A stretch of 64,000 bases of DNA from Dinoroseobacter sp034111085 (GTDB lineage: Bacteria; Pseudomonadota; Alphaproteobacteria; Rhodobacterales; Rhodobacteraceae): the NCBI GenBank assembly GCA_034111085.1, contig JAWUXZ010000005.1, positions 19,748 to 83,747 of the forward strand. The letters are read 5' to 3'. The notes under the pieces were generated by a model. That model had not been told where the DNA came from. It ran no database searches and was given only the letters and a program-made list of their open reading frames with translations. Both the position numbers and the translations under genes were made by a program. This document shows positions 26,033 through 34,086 of the stretch, in pieces; the first letter of the stretch is position 1; each line of letters starts with the position of its first letter.

Positions 26033-27160
26033 ATGACATTTGAAACCCCAGGTCCGGTGGAAACCGATTGGAGCGATGCCGTGTCTTCGATTGAGGAGAT
26101 CATCGAGGACGCGCGAAACGGACGGATGTTTGTTCTGGTGGACCATGAGGACCGCGAGAACGAGGGCGATCTGGTGATCCCGGCGCAGATGGCCACGCCC
26201 GAGGCGATCAACTTTATGGCGATGTACGGGCGCGGGCTGATTTGTCTGTCACTGCCCGGCGAGCGGGTTGATGCGTTGGGCTTGCCCTTGATGGCGTCGT
26301 ATAACTCGTCGCGCCATGAGACAGCGTTTACTGTGTCGATTGAGGCGCGCGATGGTGTGTCCACAGGGATTTCCGCCCATGACCGCGCGCGCACCGTGGC
26401 CGTTGCTATTGATGCAGGCAAGACGGCGGCGGATATCGCCACGCCGGGCCATGTGTTTCCGCTGCGCGCCCGTGATGGCGGTGTGCTGGTGCGGGCCGGG
26501 CATACTGAGGCGGCGGTAGATATCGCACGCCTTGCGGGGCTGAACGCGTCGGGTGTGATCTGCGAGATCATGAACGACGACGGATCGATGGCGCGTTTGC
26601 CGGATCTGGTCGCGTTTGCCCAAAAACACGCGCTGAAAATCGGCACGATCAGCGACCTGATTGGCTATCGCCGCCGCCATGATAACTTGGTGAAGGTGGC
26701 CCAAGAAACGTTGGTGACGTCCGAGTTCGGCGGCGAATGGACGATGCGGATTTATGCCGACGAGACCCAAGGCGCGGAACACATCGCGCTGATAAAAGGT
26801 GATATCTCGACGCCCGAGCCGGTTCTTGTGCGGATGCACGCGATGGACCCGATGCTTGATGTGATCGGCACTGGCGGCAAAGGGCGCGCTGACGAGTTCG
26901 GTGATGCGATGCAGCTTGTGGCCGAAGAGGGGCGCGGGGTTGTCGTGCTGCTGCGCGATACCACAATGAAGATCGTGGCCGAGGATTCGGTGTCACCTCA
27001 GACATTGCGCCAGTACGGGCTTGGGGCGCAGATCTTGTCGTCGCTTGGGCTGTCGGAACTGATCCTGCTGACCAATTCGCCAACGCCAAAAGTGATCGGG
27101 CTTGAGGCTTACGGCCTCAACATCACCGGCACTCGCAAAATTCCAGTTCTGAAAGGCTGA
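26033..27160 (+). CDS. ribB: 3,4-dihydroxy-2-butanone 4-phosphate synthase with degenerate GTP cyclohydrolase II domain (RibBX type)
   Basis: A 375-residue fusion. The N-terminal RibB domain (about 15-220) is intact: FVLVDHEDRENEGDLVIPAQ, SISAHDRARTV-like GISAHDRARTVAVAI and RAGHTEAAVD. The C-terminal half aligns with GTP cyclohydrolase II (HIALIKGDISTPEPVLVRMH, QLVAEEGRGVVVLLR, LLTNSPTPKVIGLEAYGLNI). It lacks the zinc-binding Cys cluster normally following RVHSECLTGD and the HRQEGRG-type catalytic segment. It should therefore make only the 4-carbon precursor, and a separate RibA is expected elsewhere. Such RibBX proteins are known in Proteobacteria. Confidence 0.9.
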   Translation: MTFETPGPVETDWSDAVSSIEEIIEDARNGRMFVLVDHEDRENEGDLVIPAQMATPEAINFMAMYGRGLICLSLPGERVDALGLPLMASYNSSRHETAFTVSIEARDGVSTGISAHDRARTVAVAIDAGKTAADIATPGHVFPLRARDGGVLVRAGHTEAAVDIARLAGLNASGVICEIMNDDGSMARLPDLVAFAQKHALKIGTISDLIGYRRRHDNLVKVAQETLVTSEFGGEWTMRIYADETQGAEHIALIKGDISTPEPVLVRMHAMDPMLDVIGTGGKGRADEFGDAMQLVAEEGRGVVVLLRDTTMKIVAEDSVSPQTLRQYGLGAQILSSLGLSELILLTNSPTPKVIGLEAYGLNITGTRKIPVLKG

Positions 27161-27163
27161 CCC

Positions 27164-27700
27164 ATGGCAGGCCCCGCCCATCACGTCCTTGAGACGCCGA
27201 AAATGGACAAACCCACCAAGCTGCTGATCGTGGTGGCACCTTATTACAAGGACATCGCCGATGGACTTGTCAGCGGTGCGCAAGCGGTGATCGAGGCGGC
27301 AGGTGCAACACATGATCTGATCGAAGTGCCCGGCGCGCTGGAAGTGCCCGCCGCGATTGCGACCGCGTTTCGGATGAGCAACTTTGACGGGTTCGTCGCC
27401 CTCGGCTGCGTAATCCGGGGCGAGACGACGCATTATGATACGGTGTGCAATGACAGCTCGCGCGGATTAACGCTGCTGAGTTTGCAGGGGGCTGCCCTCG
27501 GCAACGGTATTTTGACGGTCGAGAACCACGATCAGGCATGGGCGCGCGCTGATCCGGCGGGCCAAAACAAGGGCGGTGGGGCTGCGGCTGCGGCGCTGCA
27601 TTTGATCGCGCTGCAACGTCGTTGGGCGCAGACGACAAAGGGCGTGGGTTTTAAGCCAGCGGCTGAGACAATTTTGATGGCGGAGAATAACCGGGCATGA
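27164..27700 (+). CDS. ribH: 6,7-dimethyl-8-ribityllumazine synthase
   Basis: A 178-residue lumazine synthase with EVPGALEVPAAI, the active-site stretch ALGCVIRGETTHYDTVCNDSS and LTVENHDQAWARAD. It condenses the RibB product with the RibD-derived pyrimidine. It starts 3 bases after ribB and its TGA overlaps the nusB ATG by 4 bases. The C-terminal tail (about residues 155-178) is a little longer than in compact homologues, and the N-terminus has about 12 residues before the core. Confidence 0.95.
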   Translation: MAGPAHHVLETPKMDKPTKLLIVVAPYYKDIADGLVSGAQAVIEAAGATHDLIEVPGALEVPAAIATAFRMSNFDGFVALGCVIRGETTHYDTVCNDSSRGLTLLSLQGAALGNGILTVENHDQAWARADPAGQNKGGGAAAAALHLIALQRRWAQTTKGVGFKPAAETILMAENNRA

Positions 27701-28173
27701 GCAAGCCAAATCAAGACGAGAAGCGGCAGATGAAGTCAGCTGCGCGGCTCTATGCAGTCCAAGCGCTTTTCCAGATGGAAGCGGGCGAGACGGCTGTCGA
27801 CAAAGTGCTGCGCGAATTTGAAGATTTCCGCTTCGGTGTCGCCCAGCATGAGGACGGCGATGAAATGGCTGAGGGCAACCTTGAGCTGTTCCGCAAGCTG
27901 GTACGCGATGCGGTGAACTGGCAGGCCAAGATTGACCAGATGACGGATCGTGCGCTGGTGGCCAAATGGCCGATTGCGCGGATTGATCCGACGTTGCGGG
28001 CGCTATTTCGGGCAGCCGGAGCAGAGCTGAGCGAGGGCGATGCGCCGCCAAAGGTTGTCATCACCGAGTATGTGGATGTGGCGCGCGCGTTTTTTCCCGA
28101 AACCAAAGAGCCGAAGTTTGTGAACGCGGTGCTGGACTTTATGGCGCGCGAGATAAAGCCGGAGGCATTTTAG
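27697..28173 (+). CDS. nusB: Transcription antitermination factor NusB
   Basis: A 158-residue all-helical NusB. The opening KSAARLYAVQALFQMEAGE and the closing EYVDVARAFFPETKEPKFVNAVLDFMA are diagnostic. NusB with NusE binds boxA RNA and promotes processive rRNA transcription. It is coupled to ribH by a 4-base overlap, a linkage found widely in bacteria. ATG at 27697. Confidence 0.95.
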   Translation: MSKPNQDEKRQMKSAARLYAVQALFQMEAGETAVDKVLREFEDFRFGVAQHEDGDEMAEGNLELFRKLVRDAVNWQAKIDQMTDRALVAKWPIARIDPTLRALFRAAGAELSEGDAPPKVVITEYVDVARAFFPETKEPKFVNAVLDFMAREIKPEAF

Positions 28174-28312
28174 GGCAGGCGGTTCGTGTTTGAAGAAATG
28201 CGGGCGTTTTGCGTGTTTAAGGGCCCAATACGCCAAGGTTGCTAACCAAGCCCTTGTTCTGTTTGCTGCTGCCCCCAAATGCTAAGGTAGCCGCATAAGA
28301 AAGCCTTACCAC

Positions 28313-28615
28313 ATGCCGAAACTAATCGCGCTTTACATCAAGAACGTCGCCTTTGGCTTTGCTCTAGCAGCGGTTTTTGTGGGGCTCTTGTTCTGGTTTA
28401 ACGTGGCCAACCTCTGGCACCTCGTCTCGACCAGCCCGGTCGGCTGGGTTGCCGCGATGATGCTGTTCATGTTCAACGGCATCATCTTCGCAGGTGCGCA
28501 GTTTGCCTTCACGATCCTGCGTATGGAGGAGCCGGAAGCGCCCAAAGGCGGCACCCGCTCCCCTGAGCCAGTGCATTCGTTGACCCCGATTCCGATTATG
28601 CAGGACGACCGCTAG
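28313..28615 (+). CDS. Small two-helix membrane protein of unknown function
   Basis: A 100-residue protein with two hydrophobic helices (about 12-30, FGFALAAVFVGLLFWF, and 43-62, WVAAMMLFMFNGIIFAGAQF) and a short polar tail ending in PIPIMQDDR. No family is recognised; similar small proteins are common near nusB in Rhodobacteraceae. Its stop overlaps by 4 bases the end of the convergent ClpP-like gene. Confidence 0.6.
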   Translation: MPKLIALYIKNVAFGFALAAVFVGLLFWFNVANLWHLVSTSPVGWVAAMMLFMFNGIIFAGAQFAFTILRMEEPEAPKGGTRSPEPVHSLTPIPIMQDDR

Positions 28616-29340
28616 TTCGTCACGATCCTGTACTCGGCCAATTCGTCTTCGATGAAGATGTAGATATCATCCGGCCCGGTCGCCAAAGCATGTTGCATCA
28701 ACCGCACATCGAGGCCCATCGCATCCAGATGCGCCATTACTTCGGCCTGACCGCGCTGCACATCTTCGACGGCTAGGAACGCGGGCAAGAGGGTGTTTTC
28801 GCCGAAATAGTGCTGGTGCACGCCAAGCGCGCCGTTCTCGGCGACGTCTCGCGCTGCGCCGCCTGCAAAGATGTAGGGACAGGCCGACAAACAGATGTCG
28901 CCGTTTGTGACACGCGTGTTGACGTCGGCTTGGCGCAGGTAGCGCCCAAGGATCAACGCGTCCATGACCGACCCACCGGGGGAGTTGAGATAGAGCAGTT
29001 CAGGCACCGAGCGCCCGAGCTCGGTGATGATCCGGTCCGCGTCGCCGGGACTAATCATGCCGATCAAGGCAAGGGCGTCCGCGTTGCCCTCGACCGGCTC
29101 CAGCGACAAACGCGACGGCAACCCGGCGGGCATCTCGTAGGGGCGGTTCGGGGCGGTGGGTGCGTCGCGGGTGTAGCGCCGGGTCTGGTCGCCGGGGCGC
29201 ACGGGTGCATCAAAGCTCGGCGCGCGTGGACCGTTTGCGCCCGAAAATGACACACCCGCCTCGCCAATCAGCATCAATCCCGCCAGCACCAATTGCAGGA
29301 TCAGCACGCCTTTGACCGCGCCTTGGACAGTCAGTGTCAT
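28612..29340 (-). CDS. Periplasmic ClpP/crotonase-fold protein (COG3904-like)
   Basis: A 242-residue protein with an N-terminal membrane anchor or signal (about 8-25, GVLILQLVLAGLMLIGEAG). A Pro-rich linker and a ClpP-like domain follow: ELLYLNSPGGSVMDALILGR (oxyanion-type SPGGS), GDICLSACPYIFAGG and GVHQHYF. The Ser in CLSAC and the His in GVHQHYF fall where ClpP-fold proteases have their nucleophile and base, so peptidase activity is possible but unproven. Its ATG lies inside the end of the upstream coiled-coil membrane protein gene (4-base overlap), so the two products are likely made together. Confidence 0.7.
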   Translation of the reverse strand: MTLTVQGAVKGVLILQLVLAGLMLIGEAGVSFSGANGPRAPSFDAPVRPGDQTRRYTRDAPTAPNRPYEMPAGLPSRLSLEPVEGNADALALIGMISPGDADRIITELGRSVPELLYLNSPGGSVMDALILGRYLRQADVNTRVTNGDICLSACPYIFAGGAARDVAENGALGVHQHYFGENTLLPAFLAVEDVQRGQAEVMAHLDAMGLDVRLMQHALATGPDDIYIFIEDELAEYRIVTN

Positions 29341-30623
29341 GGATCGCGCCTTCGCCCTTTGATGGGATCGGTCAGCAGGGCAGGGCGGTGCGCTGCCTCA
29401 AACTCTTCATCTAACTCGCGCGCGGCAGCAACTGCGGCGCGCATCTCAGCCACCGTCATCGTGTGCTCGATACTGAGGCCGGTGCGTCCGCCGCGAATGG
29501 CATGCTGGGTGACGGCAACAATTAGCACCAGAACCGCAGGCAACAGGTCAATCGCGATAGCGCCCGCCCAGCTTGGTATGAAATTACCCGCATATTTGAT
29601 AACCGCATCAGCGGACGAGATCGGCGTATAAGTAGATTCGATCGGGGGCGGCATGGCGATGACCTCGTCTGCCGCACGCTCCAAAGTCTCAGCACGTTGG
29701 CCCAGAACGCCCAGCACTGAAGTAATCGTGCTTTGCTGGTCCGAGCGGATTTGCGATGTGCGCCCGTCGAGTTCCGGCAACACGACCGAGGCCTCCAAAT
29801 CCTGAGCTGCGCGCTTGACCAGAGGCGCCACAGACAATTGCCGCAACTCGGCGATCAAGCCCGCAAGGCGCACAGATTCCTCGGAAAACGCGACCGAGCG
29901 TGCGCTCACCGGGCCTTGCTCGACGGTCAGCGCCCGCATCCGGCTGAGGATGCCGTTGCCTTGATCGAATGCTTCGGCGACCAGCTCGTCTTGGGCCACG
30001 ATCTGGCGTTCCAACACCGCGAGTTCTTCAGATTTCTGTCGCAACACCCGAAACACCGCGCCGCGCCCCGCGAGGCCTGACAGATTGCCGTTTGCTTCCT
30101 GCTCGGACAAATCCTCGAAGCTCTGGCGCACGCGGGCGACATCGCGCCCCAGCGCTTGGGCCGTGATGGCGATCTCATGGGCTTGCTCAAGGCTTTTTTG
30201 GTAGTCCTGCACAGTCACAGCCAGATGCTGTTCCACCGCCGCAGCACCCGCTAAAGCGGCGGCGTTCAACCAAGAGCTCATTGCGATAATCGCCAGCGAT
30301 CCCAGTGCCATAGACAGCGCCAACCCCAAGCGCCCGCCCGCACTGCGCATGGCAGGCAGCAGGCGCATCAGGTAAGACCAGAATACGAAAATGGCGACAG
30401 ATACTGCGACAGAATAGGCAATCGCGGCAATGAAGCTGAGCGCACCGTTGTCATCCAGAAGCGAGCTAACGCCAAGGTAGGTATAGATGCCCGATGCCAC
30501 CGCCAGCACGCCCAAAGCGGCCCCGGTGAAGCTGTCGAGCCATTCCAGATGGCGTTCCAGCTCGCGTGCGTAGGCCGAATTTGGGCCACTTTCGTCGATG
30601 TCGTATAGGTCTGAGTCGCTCAT
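29337..30623 (-). CDS. Multi-pass membrane protein with long coiled coil, unknown function
   Basis: A 428-residue protein. Three hydrophobic segments lie in the first third (about 29-48, 56-78, 93-120), then a long helical, Gln/Glu-rich stretch (about 125-320: VQDYQKSLEQAHEI, SEELAVLERQIVAQDELVAEA) likely to form coiled coil. A last membrane helix follows (about 350-375, AIAIDLLPAVLVLIVAVTQH) and then a charged tail. No family is recognised; the shape resembles membrane-tethered organisers or DUF4407-like proteins. It is coupled to the ClpP-like gene downstream. The ATG at 30623 is chosen because it gives an acidic SDSDLYDIDE start. Confidence 0.65.
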   Translation of the reverse strand: MSDSDLYDIDESGPNSAYARELERHLEWLDSFTGAALGVLAVASGIYTYLGVSSLLDDNGALSFIAAIAYSVAVSVAIFVFWSYLMRLLPAMRSAGGRLGLALSMALGSLAIIAMSSWLNAAALAGAAAVEQHLAVTVQDYQKSLEQAHEIAITAQALGRDVARVRQSFEDLSEQEANGNLSGLAGRGAVFRVLRQKSEELAVLERQIVAQDELVAEAFDQGNGILSRMRALTVEQGPVSARSVAFSEESVRLAGLIAELRQLSVAPLVKRAAQDLEASVVLPELDGRTSQIRSDQQSTITSVLGVLGQRAETLERAADEVIAMPPPIESTYTPISSADAVIKYAGNFIPSWAGAIAIDLLPAVLVLIVAVTQHAIRGGRTGLSIEHTMTVAEMRAAVAAARELDEEFEAAHRPALLTDPIKGRRRDP

Positions 30624-30874
30624 AAGGCCCCCTTGCTTGGAAGCAATATAGAGCGCGAGGCCGGTAGGTGTAAGCGGCGGGACCACCACGACCGTCTCGG
30701 CGTTGATTCCCGAGGACCTGTTATATACAGGTGGGCGCCAGATAACCGGACCAGGGCCCGGACAGAGCCAGCTCCCTCGGAGTTGCGTAAGGCCACTGGA
30801 ATGCTGACGATAACGAAAAGGGCAGAACCCGCCGCTGTTTTAGGTAGGGTGTGCGGCGGGCATCGGCAAGGGGA
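30624..30874. promoter_or_regulatory. Intergenic region with a 6-bp-arm inverted repeat
   Basis: These 251 bases contain no supported gene. ACCTGT (30716-30721), TATAT and ACAGGT (30727-30732) form a perfect inverted repeat of operator size, 93 bases upstream of the coiled-coil protein gene. The right part holds a hairpin described separately. I considered a small RNA but found none of the conserved blocks of SRP, RNase P or transfer-messenger RNA. Confidence 0.4.
30828..30860 (-). terminator. Probable terminator of the arsR-SRPBCC operon
   Basis: CCCGCCGC (30828-30835) and GCGGCGGG (30853-30860) make a perfect 8-bp stem with a 17-base loop. It lies 14 bases beyond the stop of the SRPBCC gene. 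On the minus strand it is followed by TTCTGCCCTTTTC, a weak T tract. It could also serve transcripts from the other side. Confidence 0.6.
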
Positions 30875-31279
30875 TTAGGCCGAATTCGTGCGCAACTGCC
30901 CCAAATGACGGTCCCATCCGGCGTCGAATGCACTCAGCAATTCGAACGGGGCGGCACCTGCCGGAAAGCCGGAATGCACTAAGCGCAGCCGGGTGCCTGC
31001 CTCGACACTCTCAAGGCGCCAAACAACCTCCGTTACCAGATCACCCATGGGGCGCGCGGTGAAGCTATAGGCCAAGTGTGTCGTTGCATCTGCGGTATGG
31101 ACCGTGCCCCAGACAAGGGGGGCGCCATCCTCGCCGGGCATCTCATAGGCCTCACCGGCGGCCAGATCGGCGGTTGGTTTATGAAACCAGCCAGCCAAGG
31201 CCTCGGCCTGGGTCAGGTGACGCCAAACAGCGGCAGGCGGTGCTGCGATGATGAGGGTTTTTTCGATGGAATGGGTCAT
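30875..31279 (-). CDS. SRPBCC (AHSA1-like) family protein
   Basis: A 134-residue START/Bet v1-like fold protein of the activator-of-Hsp90 homologue group: VWRHLTQAEALAGWF near the N-terminus, then TTHLAYSFTA, VVWRLESVEAGTRLRLVHSGF and a C-terminal helix AFDAGWDRHLGQLR. Members bind hydrophobic ligands; no substrate can be assigned. Its start overlaps by 4 bases the end of the ArsR-type regulator, a very common pairing in which the regulator controls the operon. Confidence 0.88.
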   Translation of the reverse strand: MTHSIEKTLIIAAPPAAVWRHLTQAEALAGWFHKPTADLAAGEAYEMPGEDGAPLVWGTVHTADATTHLAYSFTARPMGDLVTEVVWRLESVEAGTRLRLVHSGFPAGAAPFELLSAFDAGWDRHLGQLRTNSA

Positions 31280-31596
31280 GGGGCAGTGTCCTTTTCTATG
31301 GCGGATTTGAGTGCAGACAGGCGGTCGTCCCAGAATTGATCGAAGACGCCGAGCCAGCTTACAGCGGCCTGAAACCCGACCGGGTTGAGGCGGTTGATGC
31401 GTTCGCGTCCCTTGGCGGTCACGGTGATCAGCTGGGCGTCTTCCAGCAGGGCGAGATGCTTTTTCACCGCTGGACGGGTCATGTCGAAATGGCCGGTGAT
31501 ATGGCCGATGGTCATGTCCTCGCGGGCAAGCAAGCCGAGGATATCGCGGCGGGTCGGGTCAGCGAGGGCGCGGAAGACGGGGGCAGGATCATGCAT
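31276..31596 (-). CDS. ArsR-family winged-helix regulator
   Basis: A 106-residue regulator: FRALADPTRRDILGLLA, IGHITGHFDMTRPAVKKHLALLEDAQLI (the helix-turn-helix) and the RLNPVGFQAAVSWL tail typical of the ArsR group linked to SRPBCC genes. No metal-binding Cys motif is present, so it is not a metal sensor of the classical type. It is the first gene of the pair; a palindrome ACTA-AA-TAGT lies 41 bases upstream. Confidence 0.9.
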   Translation of the reverse strand: MHDPAPVFRALADPTRRDILGLLAREDMTIGHITGHFDMTRPAVKKHLALLEDAQLITVTAKGRERINRLNPVGFQAAVSWLGVFDQFWDDRLSALKSAIEKDTAP

Positions 31597-31637
31597 TCTA
31601 AAGAGACACCGTTTGGTTTCATATGCATCAATACGAT

Positions 31638-31647
31638 ACTAAATAGT
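31638..31647. promoter_or_regulatory. Candidate ArsR operator ACTA-AA-TAGT
   Basis: ACTA (31638-31641) and TAGT (31644-31647) form an inverted repeat around AA. It lies between the divergent arsR-type and mmcB genes, in an AT-rich stretch suited to the promoter. ArsR-family repressors next to SRPBCC genes usually bind short AT-rich dyads of this kind; assignment is by position only. Confidence 0.4.
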
Positions 31648-31705
31648 TTCATGTCAAGCGCTGCCGGCATTGCGCCATGTTTATGTTTTGTTCATACTGC
31701 CGACC

Positions 31706-32164
31706 ATGGATCTGACCACAGCCCCACCCGCTGCGCTTATGCCCGGCCAACTTCTGGCACGTGGTGTCAGCCGTCATCTGACGCAGATCGGATTTGCATG
31801 CCTTGAAGAGTTCACGCCTTCGCGCGGCTTGCGGGTCGATGTAATGGCGCTGGGACCGAAGGGCGAGATGTGGGTGGTGGAATGCAAATCCAGCCGCGCC
31901 GACTTCCAAAGCGATCACAAATGGCAGGGGTATCTGGACTATTGCGACCGCTTTTTCTGGGCGGTGGACTGCAATTTCCCGCAGGAGTTGTTGCCAGAGG
32001 GCACGGGCCTGATTCTTGCCGATAGCTACGGTGCTGAAATTCTGCGCGATAGCCCGGAAACAAAGCTCGCACCCGTACGCCGAAAAGCCCTGACCATAGG
32101 TTTTGCGCGATCTGCGGCCCTGCGCTTGCAAGGTTTCCGTGACCCCACGGCCCATTTGGGCTAA
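31706..32164 (+). CDS. mmcB: MmcB family DNA repair protein
   Basis: A 152-residue protein with the PD-(D/E)xK-like nuclease core of MmcB (formerly DUF1052): RVDVMALGPKGEMWVVECKSS followed by DFQSDHKWQGYLDYCDRFFWAV. The Asp, Glu-x-Lys and following residues match the family active site. In Caulobacter MmcB is an SOS-regulated repair protein needed with ImuABC-type mutagenesis for survival of DNA damage. The ATG at 31706 gives the usual start; a clear LexA box was not seen upstream. Confidence 0.9.
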   Translation: MDLTTAPPAALMPGQLLARGVSRHLTQIGFACLEEFTPSRGLRVDVMALGPKGEMWVVECKSSRADFQSDHKWQGYLDYCDRFFWAVDCNFPQELLPEGTGLILADSYGAEILRDSPETKLAPVRRKALTIGFARSAALRLQGFRDPTAHLG

Positions 32165-32230
32165 CGCCCGCTTTCCAGCCCGCTGTCGCCTCGCTAGGTT
32201 AGAGCCGGGACGACGAGGGGAATTTAAGTC

Positions 32231-32986
32231 ATGGCGGAACCACAGGTTTTGACCACGCCGCAAGGGCGGCAGATCGCATATCACCTGACCGAAGGCGTCG
32301 TGCCCGGCGTTGTTTTTCTGGGCGGCTTCCGCTCGGACATGGACGGCACGAAGGCGCTGCATCTTGAGGCATGGGCGAAGCGTACCGGGCGTGCCTTTCT
32401 GCGCTTCGACTACTCCGGGCATGGCAAGTCGGGCGGCGATTTTCTCGACGGTTGCATCGGTGATTGGGCGGAGGACGCGGGCCAAGCCATTCAGACGCTG
32501 ACACGCGGGCCGCAAGTACTGGTTGGCTCGTCCATGGGCGGGTGGATCTCATTGCTGATCTCGAAGGCTTTGCCCAAACGGATCTGGGGGCTCGTGACCA
32601 TCGCAGCCGCCCCAGATTTCACCGAAGACAGCATGTGGGCTGGATTTAGCGAGGCTCAGATCGACGAGATGTCAGACAAAGGTGTCGTGCATCTGCCCTC
32701 GTCATATGGCGATCCCTATCCGATTACGTGGAAGCTGATCGTGGAAGGGCGCAAGCGCCTCGTGCTGCGCGACGAGCTGCCGTTGCCATTTCCCGTGCGG
32801 TTTTTGCAGGGCACAGCGGATGAAGATGTCGGCCTCAGCACAGCGTTGCGCCTGATGGAACGCGCCGATTGCCCCGATATGCAACTGACCCTCGTGGACG
32901 GCGCAGATCACCGCTTTTCCACGGCCGCCTGCCTTGATCAGATTGAGGTAAGCGTCACTGACGTTTTGGTGCGCGGAGGCCCCTGA
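32231..32986 (+). CDS. Alpha/beta hydrolase
   Basis: A 251-residue cytosolic hydrolase with GGFRSDMDGTKA (oxyanion region), FDYSGHGKSGG, the nucleophile elbow VGSSMGGWISLL (Ser near residue 100), an acidic residue near TADEDVG and the catalytic His in VDGADHRFS. It belongs to the serine aminopeptidase-like or carboxylesterase group; substrate unknown. It is followed after 3 bases by a second, unrelated-looking hydrolase gene, so the two are probably cotranscribed. Confidence 0.88.
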   Translation: MAEPQVLTTPQGRQIAYHLTEGVVPGVVFLGGFRSDMDGTKALHLEAWAKRTGRAFLRFDYSGHGKSGGDFLDGCIGDWAEDAGQAIQTLTRGPQVLVGSSMGGWISLLISKALPKRIWGLVTIAAAPDFTEDSMWAGFSEAQIDEMSDKGVVHLPSSYGDPYPITWKLIVEGRKRLVLRDELPLPFPVRFLQGTADEDVGLSTALRLMERADCPDMQLTLVDGADHRFSTAACLDQIEVSVTDVLVRGGP

Positions 32987-32989
32987 GAC

Positions 32990-33970
32990 ATGCAAACATT
33001 CGGAAAATGGATGGGCCGTCTGCTGGTCTTGATCCTCGTGCTGGTGCTGTTCATCTGGCTTGGCCCACGCGAACGGATCGAAGGTGTGGCCCGCGCGCCC
33101 GATTTGCCGGGTGCCTTGGCACTGGACCCATGGGTGGCCGAACGCGAAGCCGCAGTGCCAAACCTGCGCGCCGATGCAGCCAAGCAGATCACTTGGGCGG
33201 GCGCAGTTGGCGCTGTCACGCCGATTTCCATTGTCTATCTTCACGGCTTCTCAGCCAGCCGAAACGAGATTGCGCCAGTGCCCGCCAATGTCGCGGCCTC
33301 CCTTGGTGCAAACCTGTTTGAGACGCGGCTTTCTGGTCATGGCCGCGACGGCGACGCGATGGCCGAGCCGCGCGCCGAAGCTTGGCTGGATGACACCGCT
33401 GAGGCGATGGCGATTGGGCGCGCGATCGGCGACGCGGTGATCGTGATCGGCGTCTCAACAGGCGGCACCCTTGCGGTCTGGGCCGCCACGGACCCGGCGA
33501 TGGCCGAGCAGCTTGCGGGCGTCGTGATGATTTCGCCCAATTTTGAGGTGGTCAATGCGGCCGGGGCTTTGCTGGAATGGCCGTTTGCGCGCAGTTGGGT
33601 GCCGCTGATTGCAGGGGCCGAGCGTAGTTTTGAACCACAAACCGAAGATCAAGCCAAGCACTGGACAACGGCCTATCCAACGGTCGCGGCGGTCACCATG
33701 GGAACGCTCTTGCGCGAAACCCGTGCGGTGGATGTTGGGGGCGTGGACGCGCCTGCGTTGTTTATATACTCGCAACAAGATTTGGTTGTGAAGGCGGATG
33801 CGACCCGCGCCGTTGCCGCAAAATGGGGTGCATCCGCCACGCTAGAGGTGCAATCGCCCGGACCCGGCATCGACAGCTTTAACCATGTGCTCGCGGGCGA
33901 CATTCTCAGCCCGGCCAATACCGCGCCCGCCACTGAGCTGATCGTAGGTTGGATCCGGGATCTTCCCTAG
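32990..33970 (+). CDS. Membrane-anchored alpha/beta hydrolase
   Basis: A 326-residue hydrolase with an N-terminal membrane helix (about 8-24, MGRLLVLILVLVLFIWLG) and thus an extracytoplasmic catalytic domain. Motifs are YLHGFSASRNE, RLSGHGRDGDAM, the nucleophile VIGVSTGGTLAV (Thr after Ser instead of the usual Met or Leu), the acid near YSQQDLVVKAD and His in DSFNHVLAGD. Substrate unknown. It follows the other hydrolase gene by 3 bases. Confidence 0.88.
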   Translation: MQTFGKWMGRLLVLILVLVLFIWLGPRERIEGVARAPDLPGALALDPWVAEREAAVPNLRADAAKQITWAGAVGAVTPISIVYLHGFSASRNEIAPVPANVAASLGANLFETRLSGHGRDGDAMAEPRAEAWLDDTAEAMAIGRAIGDAVIVIGVSTGGTLAVWAATDPAMAEQLAGVVMISPNFEVVNAAGALLEWPFARSWVPLIAGAERSFEPQTEDQAKHWTTAYPTVAAVTMGTLLRETRAVDVGGVDAPALFIYSQQDLVVKADATRAVAAKWGASATLEVQSPGPGIDSFNHVLAGDILSPANTAPATELIVGWIRDLP

Positions 33971-34086
33971 AATCCTGACCCCAGCGCCAATTCTTGCATT
34001 CGATTGCAATGAATCGATTGAGGCAGGCGGTGAATACGGTATGGTGGCGCTTGCATAAGTATTCATTTCCTTGGGGAGGGAGCGGC
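33971..34086 (+). promoter_or_regulatory. Promoter region of the HisD-family gene with LacI-type operator candidates
   Basis: TGAATCGATTGA at 34010-34021 matches a palindrome with central CG in 10 of 12 positions, the form bound by many LacI-family repressors. TTGCATAAGTATTCA at 34051-34065 matches TTGCATAAATATGCA at 36591-36605, upstream of the SDR gene, in 13 of 15 bases. GGGGAGGG at 34073-34080 is the ribosome-binding site for the ATG at 34087. Confidence 0.5.

Noticed and set aside
30690..30874. Structured small RNA gene
   Set aside because: The region has hairpins, but no conserved SRP, RNase P, 6S or transfer-messenger RNA core that I can recognise; the hairpin at 30828 is explained as a terminator.
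31649..32515. Minus-strand frame of 288 codons across mmcB and the first hydrolase
   Set aside because: It spans two well-supported plus-strand genes and the gap between them without any motif.
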